NCBI GenBank assembly: GCA_013360295.1
Contig: JABWCL010000020.1
Coordinates: forward strand, 1 to 64,000
Origin: Ignavibacteriaceae bacterium
GTDB taxonomy: Bacteria; Bacteroidota; Ignavibacteria; Ignavibacteriales; Ignavibacteriaceae
DNA length: 64,000 nt
Direction: 5' to 3'
In this document: positions 36,480-45,505 of the stretch, in pieces
Layout of the letters: the number at the start of each line of letters is the position of its first letter
Position numbering within the stretch: the stretch's first letter is position 1
Made by a program: the position numbers and the translations under genes
The notes under the pieces: model-generated
Told to the model about the DNA's origin: nothing
The model's database searches: none
The model's input: only the letters and a program-made list of their open reading frames with translations

Positions 36480-37823
36480 TTAAAGGACTGAGAGACACTT
36501 GTCAAGATCCATAATTATGTCGTCTACATTTTCGAGACCGACGGCTATCCTGACACCACCCGGATTTATTCCTGCTTCAAGAAGTTTATCTGCAGGGATC
36601 ATCGAGTGAGTCATCGAAGCAGGATGCTCGATCAATGTGCGGGTATGTCCCAGACTAACAGCCAGTGTCATAGTATAGGCGTGTTTCGCGGCGTAGTTCA
36701 TAAGATTTTTTCCTTTCTCCCTCTTCTCTTCATTATCTTTACCCTTCACAACAAAAAAGAGAAGGCTGCCTGGAGCGAAATTCCCATTAAAATCAATCAT
36801 CTGAGTTTTAGCAAGTTCATAAAATCTATAGTTTGGAAGGCCCGGATAGTTAACATAATCAACGGCCGGATGAGAATTCAGAAATTCTGCAATTCGCTGT
36901 GCGTTCTTGATCTGTCTTGTCAGCCTAAGATGAAGAGTTGGTAAACCGTAAGTTAATATTGTCCAGGCAGCCTTCGTTCCAAGAACCGCGCCAAAATCTT
37001 TCCTCACTAACAGTAGTACGTCCTGGAATCTTTTAGGTCCAATCACAACTCCGCCCATATCGGTACCGAATCCGCCGATTCCTTTTGTGAGTGAATGTAC
37101 CGTAAAATGAGCGCCTAATTCGATCGGGCGCTGGCAGAAAGGCGTAGCAAAAGTGTTGTCGACAACAATGTATATTTTTTCGGTTTCTTTTCTACCCTCA
37201 TTCAACTGATCGACAATTTTCCTGATAGCACGTATATCTATGACATCCAGAGTTGGGTTGGAAGGAGATTCAAAATAGATAACCCTCGTTTTAGGGGTCG
37301 CCAATTTGAGTATGTTTTCCGGAATAGTAAGGTCAGTATGTTTTGGTGTGATATTATATCGTGGGTACCAGTTGTTAAGGAGTGAAAAAGTACAGCCGTA
37401 AAGGGCTTTATGAGCGATTATCTCATCTCCGGTTTTGGTTAACATTGTCAGGACACCAGAAATAGCGCCCATACCAGTTGCAAAGGTTATCGCCATCTCA
37501 CCCTTCTCAATATAAGCCAGATTTTCTTCGAGCATATCCTTATTTGGTTCACCCATACGATCATAAATATAAATTGGAAGTGAGCCTTCAGGCGTTCCTT
37601 CAGAATTGGCAAATTCACTAAAACCTTCAGCACCTCGCTCAACTGAATCAAGTCTGAAAATTACTGATGATGATAGCGGGGGTGTAACGTGATGAGAATA
37701 GTCCCATTTTGTAGATTGATTTTTGCCATATATAAGGTGGGTTTCCATTGAATATTTAGTGTCGTCAACGGCAGGTTCATTTGATAGTTTGACGGATTTA
37801 CCGTGTTCAGAGTTCATACTCAT
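36480..37823 (-). CDS. Cys/Met metabolism PLP-dependent enzyme (cystathionine gamma-synthase / methionine gamma-lyase family)
   Basis: This 447-residue fold-type I PLP enzyme has the family marks TGMGAISGVL (phosphate-binding turn), KALYGCTFSLL, YFESPSNPTLDVIDI, VVDNTFATPFCQRP and SLTKGIGGFGTDMGG with the PLP lysine. The C-terminal SLGHTRTLIEHPASMTHS is also typical. It has an N-terminal extension of about 35 residues before the usual start of homology. Whether it makes cystathionine or breaks methionine, cysteine or homocysteine cannot be told. Its place beside alanine dehydrogenase and a CoA-transferase favours a catabolic lyase, by inference only. Confidence 0.93.
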   Translation of the reverse strand: MSMNSEHGKSVKLSNEPAVDDTKYSMETHLIYGKNQSTKWDYSHHVTPPLSSSVIFRLDSVERGAEGFSEFANSEGTPEGSLPIYIYDRMGEPNKDMLEENLAYIEKGEMAITFATGMGAISGVLTMLTKTGDEIIAHKALYGCTFSLLNNWYPRYNITPKHTDLTIPENILKLATPKTRVIYFESPSNPTLDVIDIRAIRKIVDQLNEGRKETEKIYIVVDNTFATPFCQRPIELGAHFTVHSLTKGIGGFGTDMGGVVIGPKRFQDVLLLVRKDFGAVLGTKAAWTILTYGLPTLHLRLTRQIKNAQRIAEFLNSHPAVDYVNYPGLPNYRFYELAKTQMIDFNGNFAPGSLLFFVVKGKDNEEKREKGKNLMNYAAKHAYTMTLAVSLGHTRTLIEHPASMTHSMIPADKLLEAGINPGGVRIAVGLENVDDIIMDLDKCLSVL

Positions 37824-37920
37824 CCCTTTCGGAATTAAGTTAAAAAATAATCTATATAGACAACAAAATTAATAATTCCTGAGGTAATAATCACTCTACT
37901 TTTTTGAATCTACCGGATTC

Positions 37921-39363
37921 CTAATCGGTCAGTCCCATCAGCAAATCCTTGTGGATATCATCAATTTTTTGAGACGTTCCCTGGAAGTTATTCGCTATGA
38001 AAGAAAAAGCGATCATCTCATTCTTTTTATTTAACAGATAGCCGGAAAAGGCTCTGACACCATTTATTAAACCGGACTTAACAAACAATTTCCTTTCAAG
38101 CGGAGTACCCTTCCCGAACTTCTTGAATCCTCCCAGATCATTTTCATCCCCCGCGACAGGAAGTGAATCGAAATATAGCTGGAAATGGGGGCTCTTAGCC
38201 ATAAAACCGAGAACGCCGGCAAAAGTCTTCGTCGTAATACAGTTGTTTCTTGATAGTCCGGAACCGTCATAGAGACTGATCCCATCGTTGAAAATTTTAT
38301 TCTCCCTGAGAAATTCGTATAAACCCAGTATTCCTGCTTTATGGCCTCCCCTGCCACCCCTTTTCTGTGCAAGCAGACTAAGTAGTTGTTCAGTATACAG
38401 GTTATTACTTTTTTTATTAATAACCTTAATAATCTCAATAAGCGGAGGGGATGTAAATTCAAGAATCTTTGTCAGTTCATCCGTCCTTTTATCCGTGACA
38501 CTGAACGGTTTGCCCGTCTTAATCCCCGCATCGAAAAGCGCTTTTTCCACCAGGGCAGCAAAAAAATGAGCCGGATTGGCGAGATTACCTTTGATCGAAA
38601 AGCCATCTTCTCCCGCAGGTACTGTGCCTTTCACAACAAGTGAGTTGTTTATCGGAATAAAATAAATATATGCATTGTCCCCGCTACCAGCACTGCCGGT
38701 TCTGACTTCATTTATAATTGTAGTATTTCTCAATTCCGGATCTGTGCCAAGAATAAGTACCTGGTCCCCCTCCTTTTTACCGGGTTGGAATTTTAAGGTG
38801 TAATAGTTTTCATTGACGCATAACGCGGATACACCCGCACCATAATAGTTTCCTATGTCAATCCAAGGCCAATAATCGGGAATCACATAATCTTCAAAAA
38901 AGGAGACATCTACAGTAATTCCGCCACTTATATATTTAATTCCTTCTTTATCAACCTGATTTTTAATCCTGGACAGAATTTCCTTCAATCCCGGTGAGCC
39001 GGGGATTCTCTCCGAACAAAAAGTCGGGTCTCCGCCACCCAGTATTATCAGGTCCCCCTCTAAAATTTCATCAGCTATTCTCCCTGAATATCCCACGATA
39101 GTGGAAAACCGGTGTTCCGGTCCGAAGTAGGTAATTGCCGCTGCAGAAGTTAGCACTTTAAGATTAGATGCGGGTGCGAGTTTTAATTCAGGGTTCAGAC
39201 TCAACAAGACTTCATTTGTCCCCAAATTAACTGCATAAAGGCTCCAGGAAGCCTGCTTCAACTCAGGTCCTGATTTGTACGAGTCAACCAGAGCAGCCAG
39301 TCTTTCGCCGGGCTGCGCATAGAGGTAAAAAACTGAAAAGATTAAAAAAAGCAGAATTCTCAT
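37921..39363 (-). CDS. dacB: D-alanyl-D-alanine carboxypeptidase/endopeptidase (PBP4 family), second copy
   Basis: This 480-residue exported S13 peptidase has a signal peptide (MRILLFLIFSVFYLYAQ). Active-site motifs are SNLK in APASNLKVLTS, YDGSGLSRNN, and FVKSGLINGV, where the usual KTG box reads KSG, an accepted variant. It is related to the PBP4 at 1385-2800 but clearly diverged. It stands as a single gene 97 bases upstream of the PLP enzyme gene and is divergent from the DUF5009 gene. Confidence 0.94.
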   Translation of the reverse strand: MRILLFLIFSVFYLYAQPGERLAALVDSYKSGPELKQASWSLYAVNLGTNEVLLSLNPELKLAPASNLKVLTSAAAITYFGPEHRFSTIVGYSGRIADEILEGDLIILGGGDPTFCSERIPGSPGLKEILSRIKNQVDKEGIKYISGGITVDVSFFEDYVIPDYWPWIDIGNYYGAGVSALCVNENYYTLKFQPGKKEGDQVLILGTDPELRNTTIINEVRTGSAGSGDNAYIYFIPINNSLVVKGTVPAGEDGFSIKGNLANPAHFFAALVEKALFDAGIKTGKPFSVTDKRTDELTKILEFTSPPLIEIIKVINKKSNNLYTEQLLSLLAQKRGGRGGHKAGILGLYEFLRENKIFNDGISLYDGSGLSRNNCITTKTFAGVLGFMAKSPHFQLYFDSLPVAGDENDLGGFKKFGKGTPLERKLFVKSGLINGVRAFSGYLLNKKNEMIAFSFIANNFQGTSQKIDDIHKDLLMGLTD

Positions 39364-39453
39364 TTGGCAAATGGGTTTAAATCGAAAACATATTAGTTTT
39401 AATTTGAAAGTTAGTTAATTAACTTTAAAGCAAAAGAAAAAATTTTTATTGTT

Positions 39454-40872
39454 ATGTCAACCAATGAACCCCGTCGCGCTCTTGCTCTGGATGCCCTCAG
39501 AGGCTTCGCTATTCTTACAATGATTCTTTCCAGCCGTATTCCATACGGTGTCCTTCCAGGTTGGATGTACCACGTTCAGGTTCCTCCTCCCATTCATAAA
39601 TTCAACGCGTTTATTCCCGGTATAAGCTGGGTAGATCTGGTATTCCCCTTCTTCCTTTTTTCGATGGGAGCTGCTTTTCCGTTCGCTTTAACCAGAAGGT
39701 TGAATGACGGCAGTTCAAAGGTTAAAGTAATCTGGCAAATAATCTACAGGGGACTGCTGCTGATGTTCTTCGCACTAGCAATTCAGCATATGCGCCCCCA
39801 CGTAATTGATCCAGCTCAACCCACCTCAGTGATGCTTTTGGCAATCTTGATGTTTGTCTTTACGGTGCTCTTCTTCCTCAGGTACCCTGAGAATATTAGT
39901 AAAAAGCTATCAATGAGTTTGAAGGGAGTGGGCTTAATCGGGTTAATTCTATTCCTGTTCCTGATTAGGTTTCCCGACGGTTCGGGTTTTTCGTTCAGGA
40001 AGTACGATATAATAATACTTGTTTTATCAAACGTCGCGATCGTTGGCTCCCTGATCTGGTTTTATACACCGAACAATATTTCACTCCGGCTGGCTATAAT
40101 GGCTTTTATTGTCGGAATTAGGCTTTCAAATACTGTCGAAGGAAGCTGGATTCAATCCATCTCCTCCCAATACCCCGGTTATCTTTTATTTCAGCTTAAT
40201 TTTCTTAAATACTTACTCATCGTAATACCCGGTACAATCGCGGGTGACATAATACTTTCCTGGATGAAAAAACCGGTTGCAGAAAATGAGAATCCAGGTA
40301 TCAACAAATGTGGTCACTGGTTGATTGTTGTCTCAATGCTCTCGTTAATAGTTGTCAGTCTCGTGGGATTGTATACCCGGTTAGTCGGATGGACAATGAT
40401 TGTCAGTATAGTTTTAGGGCTTTACTCCATATACATTCTGAGGGACAGTAAGAATTCATTTGAAAAAATGATCAGGTTGTTATTCCACTGGGGATTTATC
40501 TGGATAATCCTGGGGCTATTGTTCGAACCATTCGAGGGCGGAATAAAGAAAGATCACTCTACGTTGAGTTATTATTTTCTCACAAGCGGCCTGGCAATAG
40601 CGCTGATGATCGCGTTCTTCATCCTTGATAACGCCCTGTCTCTTCGTAAATCAATCCAAGTACTTATTGATAATGGCCAGAACCCAATGCTGGCTTACGT
40701 AGCAGGTACAAATCTGCTCACACCTGTTGTGACCGTCACATATCTCGATAAATTTTTACAAAGTTTATTTATAGGTCCCTGGCCCGGTGTAATCAAGGGC
40801 ATAATTGTAACCGGGTTACTGGCAATGGCAGTAAGTTTCTTCACAAAAAAGAAGTTATTCCTTCGGACCTGA
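39454..40872 (+). CDS. DUF5009 / heparan-glucosaminide N-acetyltransferase-like membrane protein
   Basis: This 472-residue integral membrane protein has about eleven to twelve helices. The N-terminal RALALDALRGFAILTMILSS and WVDLVFPFFLFSMGAAFPFAL, plus the C-terminal DNGQNPMLAYVAGTNLL, are the marks of the DUF5009 family, related to heparan-alpha-glucosaminide acetyltransferases that move an acetyl group across the membrane onto amino sugars. The acceptor here is unknown; cell-wall or polysaccharide sugars are likely. Its stop codon directly abuts the stop codon of bshB1 on the other strand. Confidence 0.88.
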   Translation: MSTNEPRRALALDALRGFAILTMILSSRIPYGVLPGWMYHVQVPPPIHKFNAFIPGISWVDLVFPFFLFSMGAAFPFALTRRLNDGSSKVKVIWQIIYRGLLLMFFALAIQHMRPHVIDPAQPTSVMLLAILMFVFTVLFFLRYPENISKKLSMSLKGVGLIGLILFLFLIRFPDGSGFSFRKYDIIILVLSNVAIVGSLIWFYTPNNISLRLAIMAFIVGIRLSNTVEGSWIQSISSQYPGYLLFQLNFLKYLLIVIPGTIAGDIILSWMKKPVAENENPGINKCGHWLIVVSMLSLIVVSLVGLYTRLVGWTMIVSIVLGLYSIYILRDSKNSFEKMIRLLFHWGFIWIILGLLFEPFEGGIKKDHSTLSYYFLTSGLAIALMIAFFILDNALSLRKSIQVLIDNGQNPMLAYVAGTNLLTPVVTVTYLDKFLQSLFIGPWPGVIKGIIVTGLLAMAVSFFTKKKLFLRT

Positions 40873-41634
40873 TTATAAAAGTTTCGGTTCTTCTCTCTTT
40901 TGATTTGTGTGTTCGGGTTCGGAAAGAGCAGAGATGATATCAAACGGCAGAGCCTCTTCGCAGAAGAATGGTTCACCAAAATCTTTTCCTATCTGAAAGC
41001 CGTACACTCTGGCCCTTGCCTCAATATAACCGAAAAACCTGGGTTGGCTTATAAATGTCTCAGGCTCCTTACTATCAGGATTATAGAATTGAGATGAATA
41101 GGCGTTCACCGACTTCATCTTGGTCTCAAATGTAGCTGAAATATCCACTATGTAATTAGGATCAAATGCGTAAGTCTGCATATAGTAGAACAGCCTTGAA
41201 GGCCTGAAAGACTCCTGGGCGGTATCTTTTTCAAATGTTTTTATTTTGGCAAGGCCACTCAAAAAATAAGCCTTTTTAACAAGTGCGCTCAGCGCCACGT
41301 GATCAGGGTGCCTGTCATTAAAATATGGCGCGAAAATAAAACGAGGCCGGTATTTACGAATCGAGATGATAATCTTCATCAGATTATCTTTTGTGTCTGA
41401 GATCTCACCGTCTTTAACGTGAAGGTTCTCCCGAACAGTTAATTTAAGAATTGATGCGGCTTTGAATGCTTCGGTCTGCCGTGTTTCGACTGTACCTCTC
41501 GTACCCATTTCACCTTTTGTCAAATCAATGATTCCAACTTTCAGATTTTCTGAGGTCATCTTAGCGATTGTCCCGCCCATCCCCAGTTCGGCGTCGTCGG
41601 GATGAGCGGCAAATATTAGTGTGTCTAATTTCAT
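40873..41634 (-). CDS. bshB1: Bacillithiol biosynthesis deacetylase BshB1
   Basis: This 253-residue zinc-dependent N-acetylglucosaminyl-malate deacetylase (LmbE/PIG-L fold) works in bacillithiol synthesis. Motifs are FAAHPDDAELGMGGT (metal ligands), DLTKGEMGTRGT, and FNDRHPDHVALSALV. The DLTxGExGTRG segment is typical of BshB1, which separates it from generic LmbE proteins. The C-terminal EPFFCEEALPFD is also usual. The other bacillithiol genes bshA and bshC are not in the window. It is convergent with the DUF5009 gene with no bases between the stops. Confidence 0.93.
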   Translation of the reverse strand: MKLDTLIFAAHPDDAELGMGGTIAKMTSENLKVGIIDLTKGEMGTRGTVETRQTEAFKAASILKLTVRENLHVKDGEISDTKDNLMKIIISIRKYRPRFIFAPYFNDRHPDHVALSALVKKAYFLSGLAKIKTFEKDTAQESFRPSRLFYYMQTYAFDPNYIVDISATFETKMKSVNAYSSQFYNPDSKEPETFISQPRFFGYIEARARVYGFQIGKDFGEPFFCEEALPFDIISALSEPEHTNQKREEPKLL

Positions 41635-41716
41635 AATCCGGAATTTTGTTTTAATGATAGCCTAAAATAAGGAAATACCGGGACTTAAAAATGCTGAATT
41701 CTTAAACAAGTACTTT

Positions 41717-41748
41717 TTTGTATTATTCCAATTATATATATAACTTTT
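41717..41748 (+). promoter_or_regulatory. Candidate Bacteroidota-type promoter for the T9SS cargo genes
   Basis: TTTG at 41717-41720 is followed after 20 bases by TAACTTTT at 41741-41748, one base off the TAnnTTTG consensus. The spacing fits the group. The start codon at 41794 is 45 bases downstream and has an AGGAG at 41786-41790. Confidence 0.45.
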
Positions 41749-41793
41749 AGTCTATTCTGTTCAATGTGTTACACCATTAATTATTAGGAGCGA

Positions 41794-43341
41794 ATGAAAA
41801 ATTACATACTATTTTTATGTTTATTTCTTTTTTCTGTATATGTGAATGCTCAGGATTACACCTGGGAACTTAAGCAATCCGGCACAAGCCTCGGTGATCC
41901 GACCGCTTACCGGTTCAATAAACCCGACATTGTATTTTATGGCTCTGTTGATAGGATTTACGCAAGTTATAACCGCGGCGAATCTTTTTCCCAAATCGGG
42001 ACACCAATCACAGGGTCTACCAGAATAAAAAATATTATCCTTTCCGAGAAGGACAGTTCTACTATGCTAGTGGCTCTCGAAAAGTCTCCCTCAGACCAGA
42101 TAGTTAAAACAACAAACTATGGGCAAACGTGGTCTGTAAGTCTTGATAATGCTTCCTTCTCATACTTCGGGATACCAATGACTCCCGATCCGTCGCATCC
42201 TGATACCATCTATACGATGACAGGAAACAGTTTTCTCCGATCAACTGACTTTGGAGGAAACTGGACAACGATGTCAAACGTAACCTCATTTTCTGTACCC
42301 TGTGATATTGAGGTATTTCCTGATTCTTCAAATGTCATATTAGTCGGTGATAATGGAACCGGTATTTTCAGAAGCAGGGATTATGGCGCTACCTGGACCC
42401 AGGTTTTTGCCACCAGCGGCGAGATACCGACAATAGCGATTGATAAAGTGAATAACAGTAATGCTCTTGCCACACGCTGGGGCGGCGGCGGCGGCTTTCT
42501 GAAGTCCACAAACTACGGATTGACCTGGACCCCTATTACCTTTTTCAACGGTTTGAATATGTGGGGCGTCGATTACAATCCATTCAACTCAAAAATGTAT
42601 ATCACCGGACAGTACTCCGGCGGACGTATCTACCTCACCTACGACGACGCTTCAACCTGGATTACCACGAATATCAGCGGCAGCAACTACTCAGTAGTGA
42701 TAGTTGACTCAGCGACAATTTATGCCGCACAGAGTAACGGTTTTTATAAACTCAGGCTCCCCGCTGTACCCGTTGAGATGACTTCATTTTCTCACAGTGT
42801 AAATGGTAATTCCGTAAAACTTATGTGGTCTACTGCTTCCGAAATCAATAACTCCGGATTCGAAATCCAGATTAGCTTGGATAATTCTGAATTCCGCGGA
42901 ATCGGATTTGTTTCCGGGAACGGCACCACGACTGAGAAAAATAATTATAGTTTTGAATACAGCCTTCCCGGAACCGGGAACTATTCCTTCAGACTGAAAC
43001 AGATTGACTTTAACGGAAACTATGAATATTCTGAAACAATTGAAATCCGTTTCGCCCTTCCGGTTGCTTTTTCACTCGGACAAAATTACCCTAATCCGTT
43101 CAACCCGGCTACTAGGATTTCCTTTACACTTCCTGAGAGTGGTTACTTTACTATCTCTTTGTATAGCGTAACAGGTGAAAAGATCACTGTTTTATCTTCT
43201 GGTTTCTTCGAAATGGGACACCACTTCGTAATGTTTAATGCTGGCAGCCTCCCGAGTGGCATATATCTCTACAAGGCAGAATTCACTGGTACTCAGGGTG
43301 TAAAATATTCTGAAGTTAAAAAACTCACACTGAGTAAATAA
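41794..43341 (+). CDS. Secreted BNR/sortilin-like repeat protein with T9SS type A sorting domain
   Basis: This 515-residue T9SS substrate starts with a signal peptide (MKNYILFLCLFLFSVYVNAQ). Residues about 40-320 are a beta-propeller with BNR/sortilin-like repeats (KTTNYGQTWS, STDFGGNWTTM, SRDYGATWTQV, STNYGLTWTPI), a fold used for glycan or protein binding. A linker module follows (VPVEMTSF...LMWSTASEINNSGFEI), shared with the next two genes. The last 85 residues are the sorting domain, starting at LGQNYPNPFNPATRISF and ending EVKKLTLSK. It should cross the outer membrane through SprA and be processed by the sortase. An AGGAG lies 3 bases before the ATG. Confidence 0.92.
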   Translation: MKNYILFLCLFLFSVYVNAQDYTWELKQSGTSLGDPTAYRFNKPDIVFYGSVDRIYASYNRGESFSQIGTPITGSTRIKNIILSEKDSSTMLVALEKSPSDQIVKTTNYGQTWSVSLDNASFSYFGIPMTPDPSHPDTIYTMTGNSFLRSTDFGGNWTTMSNVTSFSVPCDIEVFPDSSNVILVGDNGTGIFRSRDYGATWTQVFATSGEIPTIAIDKVNNSNALATRWGGGGGFLKSTNYGLTWTPITFFNGLNMWGVDYNPFNSKMYITGQYSGGRIYLTYDDASTWITTNISGSNYSVVIVDSATIYAAQSNGFYKLRLPAVPVEMTSFSHSVNGNSVKLMWSTASEINNSGFEIQISLDNSEFRGIGFVSGNGTTTEKNNYSFEYSLPGTGNYSFRLKQIDFNGNYEYSETIEIRFALPVAFSLGQNYPNPFNPATRISFTLPESGYFTISLYSVTGEKITVLSSGFFEMGHHFVMFNAGSLPSGIYLYKAEFTGTQGVKYSEVKKLTLSK

Positions 43342-43353
43342 AGGTTTAGTAGA

Positions 43354-44421
43354 ATGAAAATCTGGCTTATAATTATCGGCCTGTTTGTCAGCGCCGTAGT
43401 ATATTCATCGGTAACGTCTATGCACGGTATAACCGGACTAACAAGGTTAAATGGTGAAGGATGTGTCTGTCATAATTTCACTTCAAGTGGAACTGTGAAC
43501 GTCAGTATCACAGGACCTGATTCAGTCCTTGCCGGTTCAATAGTACAATATACTGTAAAAATGACAGGAAGTCCCGGTGTTGTGGGCGGAATGAATGTAG
43601 CTGCCAGAAACGGATCGCTGTCACCGTTTGACACAACCTCACGGATTATTGACGGAGAACTTACTCATACGAAACCAAAAGCTTTTAGCAATGATACGGT
43701 TACCTGGAAATTCTCTTACCAGGCACCAACATCCTTAGGATGGGATACACTCTACGCCGTTGGATTAAGCGCTAACCAGGATTCAATCCCGACAAGTGAA
43801 GATAAATGGAATTTTAGTCCGAATTTTCCGGTTAAAGTAGTGTCATTTATACCTGTGGAGTTATCATCTTTCACAACGTATTTAAGCCGCTCGGAAGTGA
43901 TCGTATCCTGGATTACATCATCAGAAACCAATAATAAAGGATTCAATCTCTACCGGATCTGCGATAGTAAAGAAGAATTACTGGGATTTATTCCGGGAAA
44001 CGGAACCTCCCTCGAAACTAACCGATATCAGTTCAATGACTCCCCCTCCCGGGTAGGCAGGTACCGATATCGCCTGGAACAGGTGGACTTCAACGGAACA
44101 TCGCAGTCGTATATATCAAATGAAGTATTTTTAGCTGGTGTCACTGATTTTCACCTGCTCGAGAATTATCCCAACCCATTTAATCCGGGCACAACTATTT
44201 CATTTTATTCCCCTGCGGGAGGACGGGTAAGGATTGATATTTACAATGCTGCCGGTGAATTTGTTTCTTCAGCAGCCAATTCCTTCTTCCCTGCCGGAAA
44301 TCATAAAATTGCCTGGAACGCTGGCAGCCTTCCCACGGGTATCTATTTTTGCCGTTTAAATATTGAAGTCACTCCCAGTGCCCCGGTCAGCAAGACTATT
44401 AAAATGGTATTAGCAAAATGA
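43354..44421 (+). CDS. Secreted choice-of-anchor V-like protein with CVCH motif and T9SS sorting domain
   Basis: This 355-residue protein has a signal peptide, then a short motif GEGCVCHNF near residue 31, then a beta-sandwich resembling choice-of-anchor V/Reelin-like domains (GGMNVAARNGSLSPFD, GELTHTKPKAFSNDTVTWKFSYQAP). A linker module (IPVELSSF...SWITSSETNNKGFNL) and a T9SS type A sorting domain (LLENYPNPFNPGTTISF to IKMVLAK) follow. The CxCH motif is one residue short of a normal c-heme CxxCH site. It lies 12 bases after the BNR gene and overlaps the next gene by four bases. Confidence 0.88.
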   Translation: MKIWLIIIGLFVSAVVYSSVTSMHGITGLTRLNGEGCVCHNFTSSGTVNVSITGPDSVLAGSIVQYTVKMTGSPGVVGGMNVAARNGSLSPFDTTSRIIDGELTHTKPKAFSNDTVTWKFSYQAPTSLGWDTLYAVGLSANQDSIPTSEDKWNFSPNFPVKVVSFIPVELSSFTTYLSRSEVIVSWITSSETNNKGFNLYRICDSKEELLGFIPGNGTSLETNRYQFNDSPSRVGRYRYRLEQVDFNGTSQSYISNEVFLAGVTDFHLLENYPNPFNPGTTISFYSPAGGRVRIDIYNAAGEFVSSAANSFFPAGNHKIAWNAGSLPTGIYFCRLNIEVTPSAPVSKTIKMVLAK

Positions 44422-45500
44422 AAAAGTACGGTACCCTCGTCATATTCGCATTTCTGCTCGGATTTATATCCGTCGCATTCTCATCATTCAAAAGGTACAC
44501 TGAGAGGATCAACTGTACTGAACTAAACGGGAACGGATGTGTTTGCCATGGTGTGGAAATGAACGTGAACGTCAGGACCTGGGTTACTGGCCCCCAACAA
44601 CTTGAAGCCGGTCAAACGGGCATCTATCGAGCATATCTTGCCGGTGGGCCTGCATTGGGCGGAGGTTATAATGTCGCTGTAAGATTTGGAAGTATGTCTG
44701 CAATAGACTCCTTCTCGGTACTGGTCGACAATGAATTAACTCAGGCTATGCCGCTGGTTTTCCCAACCCCGGCTGACACTCTTTACTGGGACTTTGCTTA
44801 CACCGCGCCTGATTCCGCTTGCATCGATACGATCTATTCTTGTGGACTGAGTACCAATCACGATGGCGCCCCGGATGTCGGTGATTACTGGTCTTTTGGT
44901 CCAAAGTTTCCGGTAACCATTATTCCCAAAGTGGTCCCGGTAGAATTACTAAATTTTGATTTTTCTGCGCTGGGTGCAAATCCAGTCCTGACCTGGTCAA
45001 CGGCGACGGAGCAAAATAATAAGGAGTTTATAATTGAATCTTCAACTGACGGAAAAGAGAAGTGGTCTTTACTGAGAGTTGTACCCGGGAAAGGCACAAC
45101 TACTTCAAGAAATGATTATTCCATAAATCTTACATATGGGACTCCTTACGGTAGATTTATCAGGCTATTACAAATCGACTTTAACGGTGATGTGAATATC
45201 CTGAAAACAATAAGCACCTCTGAAAAAAGAGGTACAGGAAAGGATGTTTTTGCGGTTTATCCGAATCCTGTCAAAGATAACATTACTTTACTCCTGCCGG
45301 ATAGAGAGAATCAAAACATAAATATCAGTATTTTTGATCTTACCGGAAGAGAGATACTAAGCGAGAACAGAAGTGCCGGAACCGGAGAAAGATTAATTCA
45401 GAGAAATATCTCCCGAGATTTGGAAAGCACCGGGATTTATATAATCAGAATCACAACTGACGATGTGACTTACAGTAAGAAAATTCTCTTCCTGAAGTAA
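44418..45500 (+). CDS. Secreted choice-of-anchor V-like protein with CVCH motif and T9SS sorting domain, second copy
   Basis: This 360-residue paralogue of the preceding gene has the same plan: signal peptide, GNGCVCHGV near residue 39, a choice-of-anchor V-like sandwich (GGGYNVAVRFGSMSAID, ELTQAMPLVFPTPADTLYWDFAYTAPD), the linker (VPVELLNF...TWSTATEQNNKEFII) and a C-terminal sorting domain (FAVYPNPVKDNITLLL to KKILFLK). The sorting domain is of the more compact YPNPVKD form, unlike its neighbour. Its ATG overlaps the previous TGA (ATGA), so the pair is translationally coupled. It is convergent with the next minus-strand gene. Confidence 0.88.
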   Translation: MKKYGTLVIFAFLLGFISVAFSSFKRYTERINCTELNGNGCVCHGVEMNVNVRTWVTGPQQLEAGQTGIYRAYLAGGPALGGGYNVAVRFGSMSAIDSFSVLVDNELTQAMPLVFPTPADTLYWDFAYTAPDSACIDTIYSCGLSTNHDGAPDVGDYWSFGPKFPVTIIPKVVPVELLNFDFSALGANPVLTWSTATEQNNKEFIIESSTDGKEKWSLLRVVPGKGTTTSRNDYSINLTYGTPYGRFIRLLQIDFNGDVNILKTISTSEKRGTGKDVFAVYPNPVKDNITLLLPDRENQNINISIFDLTGREILSENRSAGTGERLIQRNISRDLESTGIYIIRITTDDVTYSKKILFLK

Positions 45501-45505
45501 TCCAA

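Noticed and set aside
37824-37920. Possible SAM-type riboswitch upstream of the Cys/Met PLP enzyme.
   Set aside because: The 97-base leader is AT-rich with no multi-helix junction or terminator that I can see. Only a TAATTTTG element without a proper upstream half is present.
43444-43470. CVCH read as a c-type heme site.
   Set aside because: The canonical site is CxxCH; here only one residue separates the cysteines, so I do not call a cytochrome.
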